DNA from: Dendrobium chrysotoxum
Lineage: Eukaryota; Streptophyta; Magnoliopsida; Asparagales; Orchidaceae
Direction of reading: 5' to 3'
DNA: 64,000 bases
Assembly (NCBI GenBank): GCA_019925795.1
Contig: CM034303.1
Span: 56,963,931 to 57,027,930 of the forward strand
Within the stretch, counting starts at the first letter, position 1. Every line of letters starts with the position of its first letter. The translations under genes were made by a program, and so were the position numbers. Positions 1 through 12,525 of this stretch are shown one piece after another. The notes beneath the pieces are model-generated. The model was not told the DNA's origin. It saw only the letters and a list, made by a program, of their open reading frames with translations, and searched no databases.

Positions 1-2857
1 TACAGTTGATGTATATAGCTGCTACTCAAGTTCTTATATATTTATTATATGCTTCATTTTTTGTAGGTAAACAACCAGAATGAAAATATGTATATTACAA
101 GGCCAGTTTATCATCGATAGGCAGAGCTACAATTTCGTCTCAATCTGCCTCTGCAGTCTCCACTCGCAGTTGTTCATCATTTATTAAGTACACTCACATT
201 GCTTTTTCTGCAAAATTCACCTTTTCTAAGAATCTAAGGATGACAGCACTGTGAAGGCATCCCGACTCAAAGAAGGCCAAATGCATAAAAACAAGGAAGA
301 ACAAATATTCAACAAAACAAAAAAAAAAAGTGACAGATTCATCCAACCACTTTATTCTTCATGCTTGCAAGTGCCAAACCTTCTATTCAATATCTTAAAT
401 CAAATAGAAGATTAAAGGGAAGAAACAAATTATGTCACAGAAAAAAAAGGAAAGAAAATAATTTAAAAAAGATGAACAATCAAATAACTCGGCTGTAAGA
501 ACTAAATGCAAGCATCTGAAGTTTGCAGGCAGAAAAACCATTCCATCTTCTGATGGCTATAATTCTGAAAAGAGAGAATCATTCAGTAGTAATGCAACTG
601 CTTGTCAAAGGCCCTATTATTCTTTTCTCTTATATTTTCCATTTTTTCTAATGTATAATTTTTTTACTTACTATGTTCTGTATATGATGATCGAATAACT
701 CTTTTTTCCAAAATGTAATATGATTTCTATTTTTGATAACAGCTCAGTACCAAATTATGTAAGTTTGTGGGATTTAGGAGAAGACAGGTGGGGCGCACAT
801 TCCTTGTTTTCATACAATCATGTATTCAAATCAAGCTCAACGTCTACCTCCAAACTTTATTAAAAGCAAAAGTGTTTTTTGACTCATTGTGCATGTGCTG
901 TTGTTACCTGTCTATATTTTTTCTTGTTTTTTAATTATAATTTTGACTGCATAAACATAAATTTGATATAACAGAGATTCAATCTCAAGATTTTGATAAT
1001 AATTTTAAAAAATTTTATCTGCTAAATCTACTGGTACCTTCTGTTATTGTGTATTTCCTTTCACTTTCTCCCTACCATTGGAATTCGGGAAGAAGATATA
1101 GCTTTGATCACAATCTCCCCTTCTACAACGACATGAGCTTCTTTCTTTCCTTCACATGACAATAAAATCAATCATAAATTATCCTGATCTTAATCTTTCT
1201 TAAAGTTGGCTAGAAAGAAAGAAAAAGAAAGGAGAAAGGTGTTTTGGCCATGTGAGCTAGCACCATTTCGTAGGGAAAGTTGAAAGGAAAGCCAAATGCA
1301 GATAGCATGTGCATTACTATATTTTTTCATTGTGCAGAATATTCATTGCTAGTGTTCAGTAATCAGTAATGTATAATAATACACAGTTCAACATATTGTA
1401 TTTCGTGTGCACCTTAGCTCAGTTTGGAAGAATAAAATTTGAAAATATTTGGTACAACATCATTGTCACCATGCTGTGTGTGCTTCAATGACATCATGGT
1501 GGTGGATTTGAAGATTGCCTTTATGTCACACCTCAATTGTCGGCATGGAAGGGGCCAAATAGACAGAGATTCCTATACTAAGAACAATTAAGCAAGGAAA
1601 AAAAAATCTAAAATACTGTGCAAACATGGACAATGTTAGGTGTCATTCTCAGTGTGGACCAAAGCACAGTGCCTTGCTCAGCATTTCCTTACTGTTTGTT
1701 TTCCAGTAATATAAATTTGAGGTAGCAAGTTCACAAACTATATATTTAATATTCTCATATGTATAAGAAACATCAATATTTATAAGATTTAAATTATGAT
1801 TCATTATCTACATAACATGCTCATATATTTACAGAAAATTATCCTTTTCAATAAATATTATAGAATATCTAGAATGAATTTCAACCAAAACTAATTGATA
1901 TGTTCTTAATTTTATTCATTTGTAATTGTATAAATTATATTTATTTATTTCAAATTTTGTACTTCAACAAAAGAAGATTTGCATTAAATTAAAAAAATAT
2001 AAATAAACATTTAAATTAAATATATGCATGGAAGATTTGAAATTGAACCATGTTCCCCTATTGGTAGATGAAAGGGTAACTAACTCAACTCTATTCAGAA
2101 CCCAGTGGTGATAGCAGTGCCTCTGATCTAAGCAGCATAAGAGATCACTGTTTCATGTATTTACGGCTGAACGCAATATGAAAAAATTCTTTGAATCATG
2201 AATATGTTAATGTTCTAATCTCCTTTAAGCATGATTGAAACTGCTACTGCTGTTCCTATTAGCTAATCAATCTGAACATAGAAGATAAATTACAAGCCAT
2301 AAAAAAAATCCTACTTAGTTTACTAGTGAGGGAATTCCCAAAAGCATTTCAAGTAAAAATTAGCCTTATTATAATTATAGTTAAGTTATTGCATTCCCAA
2401 AATTAAATTATATTTCTTTACAGCACACAATCCACTCAACGCTGTGATGCACTCATGTTAAAGCCTTAAAGTACAATTTAAATATATGAGAAATCAAATG
2501 ATTGTACAGGAGCTCACCTTAATCATGATCCAAACAGTACAATACATTTATAGAACAGTGACAAAGCTGTCCTATTGTTGTAGTTCATCTATTTGAGTTC
2601 ATTCTAGTTGAATAAGAGTTGCGACCTCAACAAAGAGCAAATCTATTTTTTCCGCCTACTTTACCATTTCTTCTATCCACTTTACCAATTCACAGGTGCT
2701 TTAAACATAAAAAGAATTATTTTTTCATGATCTTATTTTCAATAGGTGATCTTATAACCTTTTTTTTTTTAACTTCATTGAATATTCTCATTTCTAACAC
2801 ACCCATTTTAATTTCCAATAACTTAATTTTTGCCAATACTATAAAAATATATCACAA
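1..2857. other. AT-rich non-coding stretch, nothing recognised
   Basis: I see no coding exon, RNA gene or transposon terminus here. The DNA is AT-rich with short homopolymer runs. Open frames are short, mostly begin with non-ATG codons and resemble no family I know. It may be intergenic DNA or very old transposon debris. Confidence 0.5.
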
Positions 2858-3045
2858 TGTGGGCTCCGAAAATTCGGGCCCCAGCCTCTCTGCGGCACCT
2901 TTTCTTTCTTTTTTGGGTCGTCGAGAAGAGTTTTAACGAGTATGTTCCGAGGCAAATTTAGAAGGCAAATTTGGTTGTAAATAAGACACTACCCAGAGAT
3001 TTTGCCCTCATTTTGCAAGGACTTTATGATATGAGTTCAATTTTC

Positions 3046-3067
3046 CTATAGGCCCAAGCCCCTATAG
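3046..3067 (-). other. Covarying stem-loop, copy A
   Basis: On the minus strand the arms are CTATAGG and CCTATAG around an 8-base loop GGCTTGGG, preceded by TAATTAA. It lies 188 bases inside the element terminus. Repeats B, C and D carry the same hairpin at the equivalent place, C and D with different but still fully paired arms. Confidence 0.75.
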
Positions 3068-3081
3068 TTAATTACCCCTCC

Positions 3082-3658
3082 TAGGGGTGTCAATATTTGA
3101 CACGACTCGAAAACCATCTCGAACCCAACCCGAAAATTCTGGGTTAAAGTCAACCCGTTTCGCAAACAGGTCGGGTTCGAGTTGACCCGAAAACCCAAAC
3201 TCAACCCGGGTTAACCCGGGAACATTGAGTGACCGCGTCTGACATGAGTCACGTCAACACTTGATAACGTTTCATCGAGTGCCGATGTGACCGCCACTAG
3301 CCGGTAACGCTGCCGTCGTCCTGTCCGCGCTGGCATGCCTGGACGCCTTGCCGGTGCCGTTGCCGTCATCCTATCCGTGCTGGCCTGCTTGGCCGCTGCC
3401 GTTGCTTGCACCTGACCGTTGTCGTTGGTCGCCGTCCCGTCCTGGCCGCTAAGTGCCGCTGGCCATTGCCGCCGTCCTGTCCTCCAGCAGCCATTTCATC
3501 TCCTCCAGCTCGTCGTATTTTGTTGGATCGGAAATAAAGACGACGACGAGTTAGCGTGTCGTGTCAGGTTGACCCGGGTCTAAAACGGTTCGTGTTCGGG
3601 TCAGGTCAGTTTCGGGTTGGACCCTAACCTGACCCGTGACCCGATTTTGACAGCCCTA
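3082..3658. mobile_element. Non-autonomous hAT-like DNA transposon, 577 bp
   Basis: The ends are TAGGGGTGTCAA and an imperfect inverted copy, TTTTGACAGCCCTA. They are flanked by a perfect 8-bp target duplication ACCCCTCC at 3074-3081 and 3659-3666. An 8-bp duplication and a TAGGG start are typical of hAT elements. Subterminal regions are rich in GGGTCGGGTT/AACCCGACCC motifs, which could be transposase-binding repeats. There is no transposase. The middle is GC-rich (GCCGTCGTCCTGTCC-like repeats) and unlike its AT-rich surroundings. It is inserted in repeat A. Confidence 0.85.
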
Positions 3659-6600
3659 ACCCCTCCTAATAACGAGAGAGAACTTTCGATTAAAGCTAGT
3701 TGTCAAACAGATACATGATATCTGGCGTATAGTAGTAGCATGATTTAGGTGTTTGAAAATATAATATTTAAAATAAAAAATTTACCACCTTGTACTTAAA
3801 GTGGATCTTGGGGGAAATGATGATGAATCTAATCAAGATCTCATGGTTCCATCGTCCCGGGTCATCATAATCCCTAGTCTACTTAGTCAGAGGGGAAGTC
3901 GACCCAACCTGGCAGAAGGATTATTGTCGGCAGCCATGGGTTGCTTTGTCCAAGGGTACCTTGTAGACCTAGGGTGAATATTTGTCTAAAGGGACAAATT
4001 TGAACCCACCTTAGCTAACAGAGGGCTTTGTGCCCTATCGATCATATCCTATTAATTCATTGCTTAATGATTTAGCACCATTAGGGAACATACAAGCTCT
4101 GACCATGATCGTAATTTAATTGTGCCATTACACGGCAAAACCACCCTATTCAGAGGGTCCCGATTATAACCGTTTACCTGTGGTGCCATTTGGTGATGAG
4201 ACCACTGGTGAGAGGATAAGTCCTATATCCTTACTGGCAAGAGGCTGTTTGAGAATGAATCTTAGTGATATTCTCGACCAGATATTTGTCCTTTGTGAGT
4301 TGAAGTAATTTTTAATTTATCCACCTCGACAAACTATTATGGATGGTGGATGGATTTTACTTTAAGTGTTTTGATGATTTATTTTATTTTAAATATCTTG
4401 ATTTTGGGTGATTTTTAGAATTTTAAATTTTTATGGGCATTTGAGAATTTGGAGGCATTTTCAACTACTTGAAGTCCCCTCTAGTTGAGATTTTTTATCA
4501 ATACGGTCATCATCAGGATATTTATGAGCATTTTTATTTTGTCGGTTGAACCTTGTCGACTCTGTCAACTTGCCAACAAAGGATCGGGTTCATTGTCGGC
4601 TTTGTCTTTATCAATGAATTTTCTTGTTATAAACCTTGAAGGCCTAATATGAATGTATAAAATAAATATCCCGATCGACGTCGTGACCATATAATTGTTT
4701 TATAGTTCGAGTTATGTCGACTCCTATCTATTCATATAGAATGATCAAGCTCGAACTTAGGCTCATTTTTTGACCAGCGCAACATCCTCAGATGTCACAT
4801 GTGTGTACACAACATGCTCGCTGGGGCTCATGTGGGCAATCATATTTTAATGCATGAGGGGTATTCATATAATATTCAACTGTAGTCAACTGGGCAAGTG
4901 ACTTCCGCTGACGAGTGCGCAGGATCTTATTTTAGCATTTGCAAATGCTTTCTGTCCGCTTGTGTGCATGTTGCAGATTCGGTGACGTTATTTGGCAGTG
5001 CATTGGACTTCATATGTCATGCACTGGTGATGCAGTTCATCTATTTTTATCTTTCACATGTTGTCATTTTCTTCAGCATTCAGCCTACGGGAGTGTATTT
5101 CAACCGGCAAACAAGCTGTGCGGTGCGTCAAGAACCTCCTACTTGTCATTGGTGAGTAGACTGATTTATCTTATGTGATAGCTTGGCACTGCAAATTTAT
5201 TGTATATGTTTATTAGTGGTCCTCAGTTTTTTTTACTACTAATTCCCTAATTTTGTTTACAGGTGAATCATAGCGTTGGCGAATTTCGTTGAATTTGTTT
5301 GGGTGAAGTGTGCCATCAGCAGATGTTCAAAAGTAGCCTGTTATTGCATGCAAGTGGACTGCATTCAACATACATTCTGCTTGTAGGTAGGTGGTAGCGT
5401 TGCTACGGGTCGGCTGTTGCTTCATACAGGCGAGTTATCGTGCCATGTAAGCTTTGTTAAATCTGCCTGTAGGCTATTAGCGAGCATTCATAAATCGTCA
5501 GCTTAACTCGTAGGCTAACTGCTGTGTGCATATAAAAAAAATCTCTTATGACAGCTCGTACGAGCTCGTGTTCACTATAGGTTTGCTGTGCTGGCCTGTA
5601 AATAGTGCGTTGTATGCGTATCTATAATCATAGGGGATCTACCATACTTGCAGCACATCTATCATGACTACTTATTGGTGTTTGCATTTATCACATAACT
5701 TCTACATTTGCTTATAAATAGCACATTGTGTGCATGGTGAGTCTCCTATAGTGGCTCGTAGATGTTTGTATTTGTCGTGATCTTGCATTTGCTGTGATCT
5801 TTGGTCTTTGCTTGTAAATGATACGTTGCATGTCCACGTTCACGGGGGATCCATTATACATGCAACATATTTACTATCATCACTTGCAGGTATATTAACG
5901 TGTTCATTTGCAAACTTATGTTGATTGCTACGTGGGTTGCATTCGTTCATATATCGACTTCTATTTATTCACAAAGGACCGCTCATCTTTGCGACATATT
6001 TGTTGTTGCTTCTTACAGGGGGCTTAACATATTCGTTTGTACGTTGACATCGACTGCAGGGCGAGTTGTATTCACCGTACAATGCAACGGTGGATTTGCT
6101 CGTGTAGCATGTTAATGCTTACATTTCAACTGCATATCAATATTGACTGCCGGTGGATTGCGTTCATTGTACTCGTCCCTTCGTTAGTGTTTGCAAGGAG
6201 TTTTATTATCCACAGATGAATTAGCATATTCATCTGCACACTAATGCTGACTACCAGGTGAGCTGCATTCGATATTGATTTCCCCGCGCATATTGATTGG
6301 CAAGTTACTGCATCTACTTGCATACCAGATTTGTGTTCATGGGAGACTTCTGCATATATCTGCAAGCCCATTGAAATTGTTGTACTCACAGCTAATTTGC
6401 TGTCGTCGTTCACGAGCGAGTTAGTGTATTCATTTGCCAGTCGATTGATATTGAAAAACCGGCAGATGTTGAACATGGGGAGACTACTACATTCACAGCT
6501 TATTCATCGTCATTGCTGCTTATTATGATTTACATGCATTACAAGTTTATTGCCTTTCTTCATAGACAGCATGACGTGTTTGTGCGAAGGACTTGTCATA

Positions 6601-7235
6601 CTCATCGCATGTGGATTGTTTTCATTCACAGGGAACTATTGTATTCGTTCGCTAGCATATTGCAATTGATTGCAGGAATATTGTTGTATTCATTGCATGT
6701 CAGATCCTTCTGCTGCTTGTAGGATTTAATATGCTTGATTGTCCACTAGCATTGACTACAGGTGCCGCATTTGTTGTGCACCTTCTACATTCTGTTCATG
6801 AACACACCATGACATTCATTGCATTCATCTTACCTCCCATTCGTGTGTTCATTGTTCTTTGGATGCACCGAGTCTTCTATTTGCTCGTTGATGTTCATTA
6901 CAAGTTTTATTTTGGTTCATTTGCATTTGACTGATGTTGCTTGCAAGTTGATTATGCCTGGAAACTTGTCCATTGCGGGTCCTCTGTTTATTCATTAATT
7001 TTCTTGAATGATCGAGACCGTTAATTAATATTTATATTTTAATGTTATTGTGCATTTTTTCTCTAATTTGATGTTCAGTTCCCTACTAATTTGTTTGAGT
7101 CAAGTTCCCTGTGGTTTGATAATCTGCAAGTTCAATCCCCTGTTGTTCATTTAAGTCCCGTGTTCACTGAAAAAATTTGGTAGCCTTCAGGCATCTCCCC
7201 TGTTTAGGGGAAATTTGGGAGCTGGGCCTTCCAAC

Positions 7236-7492
7236 CACGCTAGAGAAAAGCGTGTACGGTAGGTATCGAACGACATCGTAGCCGTAGTCTTTAATCCTAC
7301 CACGCCAGAGAAAGTCGTGTATGGGTCTTCAAGGGTACCCGTTTGAAAGATGAAATTTTCCCACAGGCACTGAGGCACATTCATGGGCACTTAAAGTTGT
7401 CTCTGCCACGCTAGAGAAAAGCGTGTACAGGGCCTACCCGTATCGCTGCAAGCGTCGCACAGGGTTCCCTCCCACCACGCTATGAGAGTGTG
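7236..7492 (+). repeat. Four stem-loops in repeat A
   Basis: Four hairpins start at 7236, 7301, 7407 and 7476. They have CACGCT/AGCGTG-type arms and purine loops such as AGAGAAA. The fourth has a G-T wobble in its stem, the second a mismatch. They sit at the place where repeat B has CACGCGC/GCGCGTG arms around AATAAA. The stems differ in sequence between A and B but remain paired. Confidence 0.6.
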
Positions 7493-7618
7493 TAGGGTGG
7501 TCCCCCGACGCGCCGCGAGCCCTGAAAATAGAATTTGGGGGCTTTTGAGTTTGAGAACGTTATACTTCCGCGAAGTGGTGATCGACGGTGATGATGTAAA
7601 TGCACACAACCCTCTCTT

Positions 7619-7622
<4 letters not shown>

Positions 7623-7649
<27 letters not shown>
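7623..7649. repeat. (TA)n microsatellite
   Basis: A pure TA run, followed at once by a short AAT run, inside repeat A. Confidence 0.9.
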
Positions 7650-7650
<1 letters not shown>

Positions 7651-8770
7651 CCAATAATAATAATAATAAATTCTATTAACATTAATACAAATTTAAGAGA
7701 GAGAGATTACCTTAGCTTGTGAGGAGTGTGAAGTGGCTAAGAGGTTGGTTTTGGGTGGATTTGTATGTAGTGAAAGCTATTGTGGGCTAATCTTGACGGG
7801 TTTGCTGTTGGAATAGTGGGCTGATTTGGGCTGATTTGGGTGTAAAGGTTGCTGTTTGGTGGGGATTTTGGGCTGATTTTAGTGGACTGCTTGGAGTGTA
7901 AAAGAGTTGTTAGGCTTCTTGAAGTGGGCTGAGGTTTGGGATAGGTGTTGAGGGCTGAAATTGAAGTGGGGTTATGATTTAACAGATTGTCGTGAAGTGG
8001 AGTGTAGGGAGATTGGTTAAGATATTCACGTGAGAGGGGTGGGGCCGGTTCTACTTGCTGTTGATGCGGAACTCTGCTTATAGGGAGCAGGAGGTAGGCT
8101 GAATTGAAAGCTCAAGGAGGAGGACGGCTACTTGAAGGTTCAAGTGAGAGGGAAGCTAGATCAAGCAGGTAATAGTCGGGCCTTCGGGTGTCGAGGACGT
8201 CGGCTTGCTCGGAGTGGTTCGTGGTCAGATTCGGGGTGGAGATCAGAGGTGTGGAGGTATATGGAGGTGAGAGGCTGTGCTTATGTTGCGGCTTAAGGGC
8301 TGGTTTGGTGGAGGATTTGATTAGCTGGAGGAATGAGGGACCGAGCCTGTGAAGTGGCAAGCGATGGGAGTTTGCTCATGGAAAGGTGAAGGTTTGATAG
8401 AGCAGGAGGAGGTTCTATTCGGCTGGACTCGACAAGCTCGACTAGTTAGCGAATAGGGAGCTCGAAAGGCTATGGCTGTGTTCGGCAAGGAAGCTTTCTG
8501 AACAGAGGAGGCAAAGTGACGAAGTGAGTGGGAGATTTGAGCGTAGAAGCAATGAGAAGAAAAAAAAAAACGAGCGAAGCTCTTGTTTTGCTTTGTTTTA
8601 ACGACGAGGCATCACATTCAAACGAGGCTAGCTGCAGGATTTACGGGAAGCGACCGCGAAGCAGTGCAGAGCGTCGGGATTTTAGTAGAGCCAGCGTAGG
8701 CGAGGCAAATAGGAGATAAATTAATTTCGATTTGAGTTAATTTTGCTTTCGATTGATTTTTATAATTAAA

Positions 8771-8794
8771 TTAATAATAATAATAATGATAATA

Positions 8795-8830
<36 letters not shown>
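8771..8830. repeat. (AAT)n/(ATT)n microsatellite
   Basis: Runs of AAT and then ATT face each other, making an imperfect palindromic trinucleotide tract. Confidence 0.85.
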
Positions 8831-8832
<2 letters not shown>

Positions 8833-9429
8833 TCTGAAATGACAAAAATGAGTCAATTACCCAAAAATACCTCGATTTGCATGTTATTTCTCGAAATTTG
8901 TGCATAGCCGACTCAGGATCCACAATGATTTTCGCACGCGAACTTCTTTGGCCGAAATTTTGGTCATTCTTAGGTATTGTCGACTTTCTAAATGCGACAA
9001 CGAAGTCCGTTTTGCGATTAGACGCCGTTTAGGTGGCGTCGTGCGTCAATTTTGGGTGTCGGTCGCTGATTTTGACTTTTTTTCCCGATTCATCTGTGAG
9101 AGGCTCCCTCTTAGGCGAATTCGACATTCTGATCGCAATGGCTCGGCCCGTTTAGCAATCAGAGGACGTTTGACCCTTCAAATGATGCGCCCCACCGGCA
9201 CGGTCGTCACTTGAATCGTCAATTGTCTTTCTTTCACGTGTATTGAGTGCTGACACTAATCCACGAGACCACTGTTGAAATAAGTTAAAGACTAGAATAA
9301 CAAGAAAACTTTATAGAAGTTAAAGGGCTTAGAATTAGCTAAATAAAGCCCAAATATATGATATACAATTTTAGATGTGACACAAAAAATTGTCAATCAA
9401 TACTATCAAAAGATATATTAATGCCTATA

Positions 9430-9650
9430 TAATTGTAATTAAGTCGACTGCATTGTATGAATCAGAGAGTTGGCTAGTAAGAGTATCATTGATAGCTAAG
9501 GATGGCAAAAATGTGAATGTTGACACAAATGTGCGATAAAACTAGAAAAAATAAATTAAGAAATAATATTATTGCAGTGATAGTTAGAATGACTTCTATT
9601 GAGGAAAAGGTAGGCATAAATTTAGGTGATTGGACATATACAAAAAGGGT
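9430..9650 (+). pseudogene. Degenerate RTE-type LINE reverse transcriptase fragment
   Basis: Read across frameshifts, the + strand gives ALYES, then an ACTSIEEK-like segment after stops. This resembles the stretch of plant RTE non-LTR retrotransposons just before the RLRWFGHV motif (consensus ALYGSECW and VAPIEEK). It is heavily decayed. The intact equivalent of the next segment is at 17326-17535. Confidence 0.4.
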
Positions 9651-9679
9651 ACAAAATGCACCTATTAGATGAGTAGATA

Positions 9680-10346
9680 AAATTGGGCAATACAAGGCAA
9701 GCCTCAACGCAATTCACATGCAAAACACCTCGAGGTGCAAGCCTCGGGCATTCAATATGAGTCATATGCATCAGTTTCGCAGAGACCTCCAACCCGCGAG
9801 CTCCAACTTGCACTTCCAGCCAGCTGCCTGCCTTCCATTGCCGCTATAGCAACCACCGCCGTAGCACATATGACTTCGGAGTTTATATCATACTATTATT
9901 GTTTTCTTTAGGAATGAAATGTGCACGAGTAGAGAACTGGGAAATAAGGAATTTCGAGTTGAACTTAATGACTTGATGTTATATGATATTTTAATGTAAT
10001 TCCTATATTTTTATGTTGTTTAAACTATTGTGATGTTTCGATTTTAATTCTATTTAATGCAAGTTATCACTTATCATTTTATATCTTGTGTAATTTTTTG
10101 TTATATATATCAATGTATTATTTCATAGTTCAATAAAAAATTAATATGTCATCATTTAACATATTATTTGGTTATTATAAAAAAAAAACACATTTAACAT
10201 TCATTTTCACCATATGCAATTTTTTTTATTTTGAGACTTATACCTCAAAACTCCTTAAGATTTACGCTTCAAACCTCCTTGAGGCTTATACTTCGCCTTA
10301 CGGATGGAAAATGCCTCAATGCCCAATCGTGCAATTTTAAACCTTG
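9680..10346. mobile_element. Possible decayed non-autonomous DNA transposon
   Basis: The two edges carry loosely inverted sequences: AAATTGGGCAATACAAGGC on the left and, on the opposite strand at the right edge, a TTTAAAATTG...ATTGGGCATTGAGGC motif. Both contain GAGGC/GCCTC-rich steps. No clean target duplication was found, so the call is weak. Confidence 0.25.
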
Positions 10347-10466
10347 GTATTAAGAAGAATAATGATAGGCCTAATGTAACATGTATAGAAATTTTTCTTA
10401 ATAACTTATGAAGAATACATTTAATATCTCAGAAGGCACTCATTAGAAACAAATGAAAAATATACA

Positions 10467-11151
10467 TAGGGGTGTCAAAATCTGACCCGACCCGGAAAAT
10501 TCTGGGTTCAGGTCAACCCGTTTAACAAACGGGTCGGGTTCGGGTTGACCCGACAACTCGAGATCAACCCCCGTTAAGCCCTCCCCTCCGTGTTCGCTTC
10601 GCGAGCGCTAGCCTGGCCTCGCACGGACGTCGCGGTCCTCGCACGGACGCCGCAGTCCTCGCCCAGTCACCCGCAATCCACTCGCAGTCGCAGCCTCGCC
10701 CAGACGCCGCAGGCCCGCAAGACCTTGGTCTCACCCGGTCTCGTGACTCTCGCCCCCGCCCCCGCCCCGGACTGCTAGCACCGTCGCACGCTGGCGCTGC
10801 CGCTGCCACGCTGGCCTCGCCCGACGTCACGGACCTCGCCTGACGTCACGGACCTCGCCCGAACTTCGCACTTCGCAAGCCCACCTGGTCAGCTAGTCTC
10901 GCCCCCGCCCCGACCCTGCGCTGGACCACTTGGCTCGCCCACGCAAGCTTGGCAACCTTTGGATAGGCATTTTGTACACGGGTCACGGGTCGGGTCGGGT
11001 CAACCCGGCAACCCACTCGGGTCGGGTTTGGTCCGGGTTAGAAATCCCGACCCGTTTGTAAAATCGGGTCTGGTTCGGGTTGACCCGCTTAGACCCGGGT
11101 CAAGTCGGGTTCGACCCGAACCCGACCCATCGACCCGTTTTGACACCCCTA
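10467..11151. mobile_element. Non-autonomous hAT-like DNA transposon, 685 bp
   Basis: The termini TAGGGGTGTCAAAA and TTTTGACACCCCTA are perfect 14-bp inverted repeats. They are flanked by an exact 8-bp target duplication AATATACA at 10459-10466 and 11152-11159. It belongs to the same family as 3082-3658: same ends and the same subterminal GGGTCGGGTT motifs. The core is very GC-rich, with repeated CGGACCTCGCC(C/T)GACGTCA units. No transposase is encoded. Its GC-rich open frames are probably fortuitous. Confidence 0.9.
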
Positions 11152-11159
11152 AATATACA

Positions 11160-12449
11160 TTCACAAAGCCAACCCCAAACTATTGTGACAAGGCTAAGGC
11201 AAAGGATGGTGATGATGATCTCCATGAGAAAAAAAAAAAGAAAAAAGACAGACAGTTTACTTGCAAGGATTAATAAGTGAATTGCTTCAGAAGCAGAAAT
11301 CTAAGACGGTTTCATCATCGTTTGCTCTTACTATTTGAAGATGAAGACATTATGCTCCATGCATTAAAAAAATTCAGTACGTGCTGTGGCCTTTGATCTG
11401 GCCCAGCTTAATATAGTGAATAAAATATTAAAAAAGGGAAGAATACTCATGATTATAGGCATTACAACCATATAGACTACATATTAAAAAGTTTAATTGC
11501 CCTATTTTTGATAAATACCAAGTCAGTGTTCCAGACTTCCAGTATTGGCTTTGTGTTAATTCTACTAAATGCAAGGAAGCACGAACCTTAGAAGAATGCG
11601 GCAGTGGGAAGAGCTAGTGGCCCTGCTTGCTGCGACATAGATTACACGCTTGACTTCTTGCTCCCACAGAAACAGGAGTGAAAAGCACAGTGCACTTATA
11701 TGATAATCAAGGAAAAAAGAAATCTTGGCAAAACATAGGTTTTAGCTAGCGATATGCAGAGAAATAGGAATATGTAAAGCATCTATAGAACTTTAGTCTT
11801 CTGAACTATGAACATGATGTTGGAAAATAGCTGAAGCCGATTCAAATATAGATAGCAAGAAAAAAAAAACAATAAAAAAGATAATTAATGACAAAAACAC
11901 ACATAATTTTATGCATGTTCATCTGATTAATATCTACTTCTATTACCTCCTCTGTAGAGATCTAACTATGGTTTGATTGTGAGTTTTATTTTTGATACAA
12001 CATAAAAAACGATGTCTCCTCTTTATAAAAGAAAAAAATAAATTAAGGTGGCCAAAAATATAATAAAATCCTCTAAAAAATTCATGATTAAGTCTATTGA
12101 CTAGGTAGAATGTGTTCTATGCAAGGCGTAAATTAGGTTCCTCAACATAACAAATGGTATGTGAAATCTCATCAGAAACTTGAATTACAGTTCAACAATG
12201 AGGTAAAGTCAATGTTAACACATACTCATAGATGGAATGAGGCTCTATGATTGAGAAAGTCGATGTTAACATACTCATAGATGGCGATTATCAGAAACAA
12301 TATAATTTAACATATTAGAACCAAATATAATTAAATCAAAGTAACACTGTTGCCATAATCGTCCGGGGTGGAAGATTACACAAGCAGAATACAGATGACA
12401 TCGAGTACATTGCGATGTTGATTGGAGATACCTATTTACTATATTTCTC
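11160..12449 (-). other. Downstream flank and 3' UTR of the malate dehydrogenase gene
   Basis: The minus-strand sequence just below 12450 must hold the 3' untranslated region. A minus-strand AATAAA at 11985-11990, about 460 bases past the stop codon, is one candidate poly(A) signal. I recognise nothing else. Confidence 0.4.
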
Positions 12450-12525
12450 TTATGCATTCCGAATGAAAGAAACACCCTTATGAATGCTTTCCTTTAACTC
12501 TTTCTTTGCCTTTTCCAGTCCAACC
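12450..12525 (-). CDS. PMDH: PMDH exon 9: C-terminus and stop, 17.4 kb from exon 8
   Basis: After the acceptor GTAACAG it completes an Arg codon and encodes VGLEKAKKELKESIHKG..., ending SFIRNA and TAA. The peptide is the standard C-terminal helix of plant peroxisomal malate dehydrogenases, and the frame fits exon 8 exactly. That is why I place it in the same gene despite the distance. Confidence 0.92.

Larger units (their letters stand above)
2858..9230 (+). mobile_element. Giant LTR-like repeat, copy A (interrupted, far end unresolved)
   Basis: From the TGTGGGCTCC terminus this region matches, in inverted orientation, repeat B at 17673-22784. Shared blocks include the terminal CCGAA/TTCGG hairpin, the TAATTAA-stem-loop, the GGTACCTTGTAGACCT block near 3955, and the run of stem-loops near 7236-7492. 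It is interrupted by a hAT element at 3082-3658. No reading frame resembling gag or pol is present. The five bases before the start are CACAA, but I could not find a convincing CA end with a matching duplication, so the right edge near 9.2 kb is approximate. From about 7650 the sequence no longer aligns clearly with B. The + strand is given only as orientation relative to the other copies. Confidence 0.6.

Noticed and set aside
3120..3650. GGGTCGGGTT runs as interstitial telomere repeats
   Set aside because: The unit is not the plant telomere TTTAGGG and the tracts are confined to hAT elements with exact target duplications.
8900..9214. 104-codon open frame with regular GC-rich codons
   Set aside because: Non-recognisable and located in the distal part of repeat A. 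The homologous family members show no conserved protein.
9510..9530. Right end of repeat A near GTTGACACAAAT
   Set aside because: It looked like a GGTCAACA-type end with a CACAA duplication, but the base order does not give a CA end before the duplicate, and the site lies in RTE-like debris.
10564..10830. GC-rich open frames on both strands
   Set aside because: They come from the repetitive core of a hAT element. Long frames on both strands are expected from the base composition.
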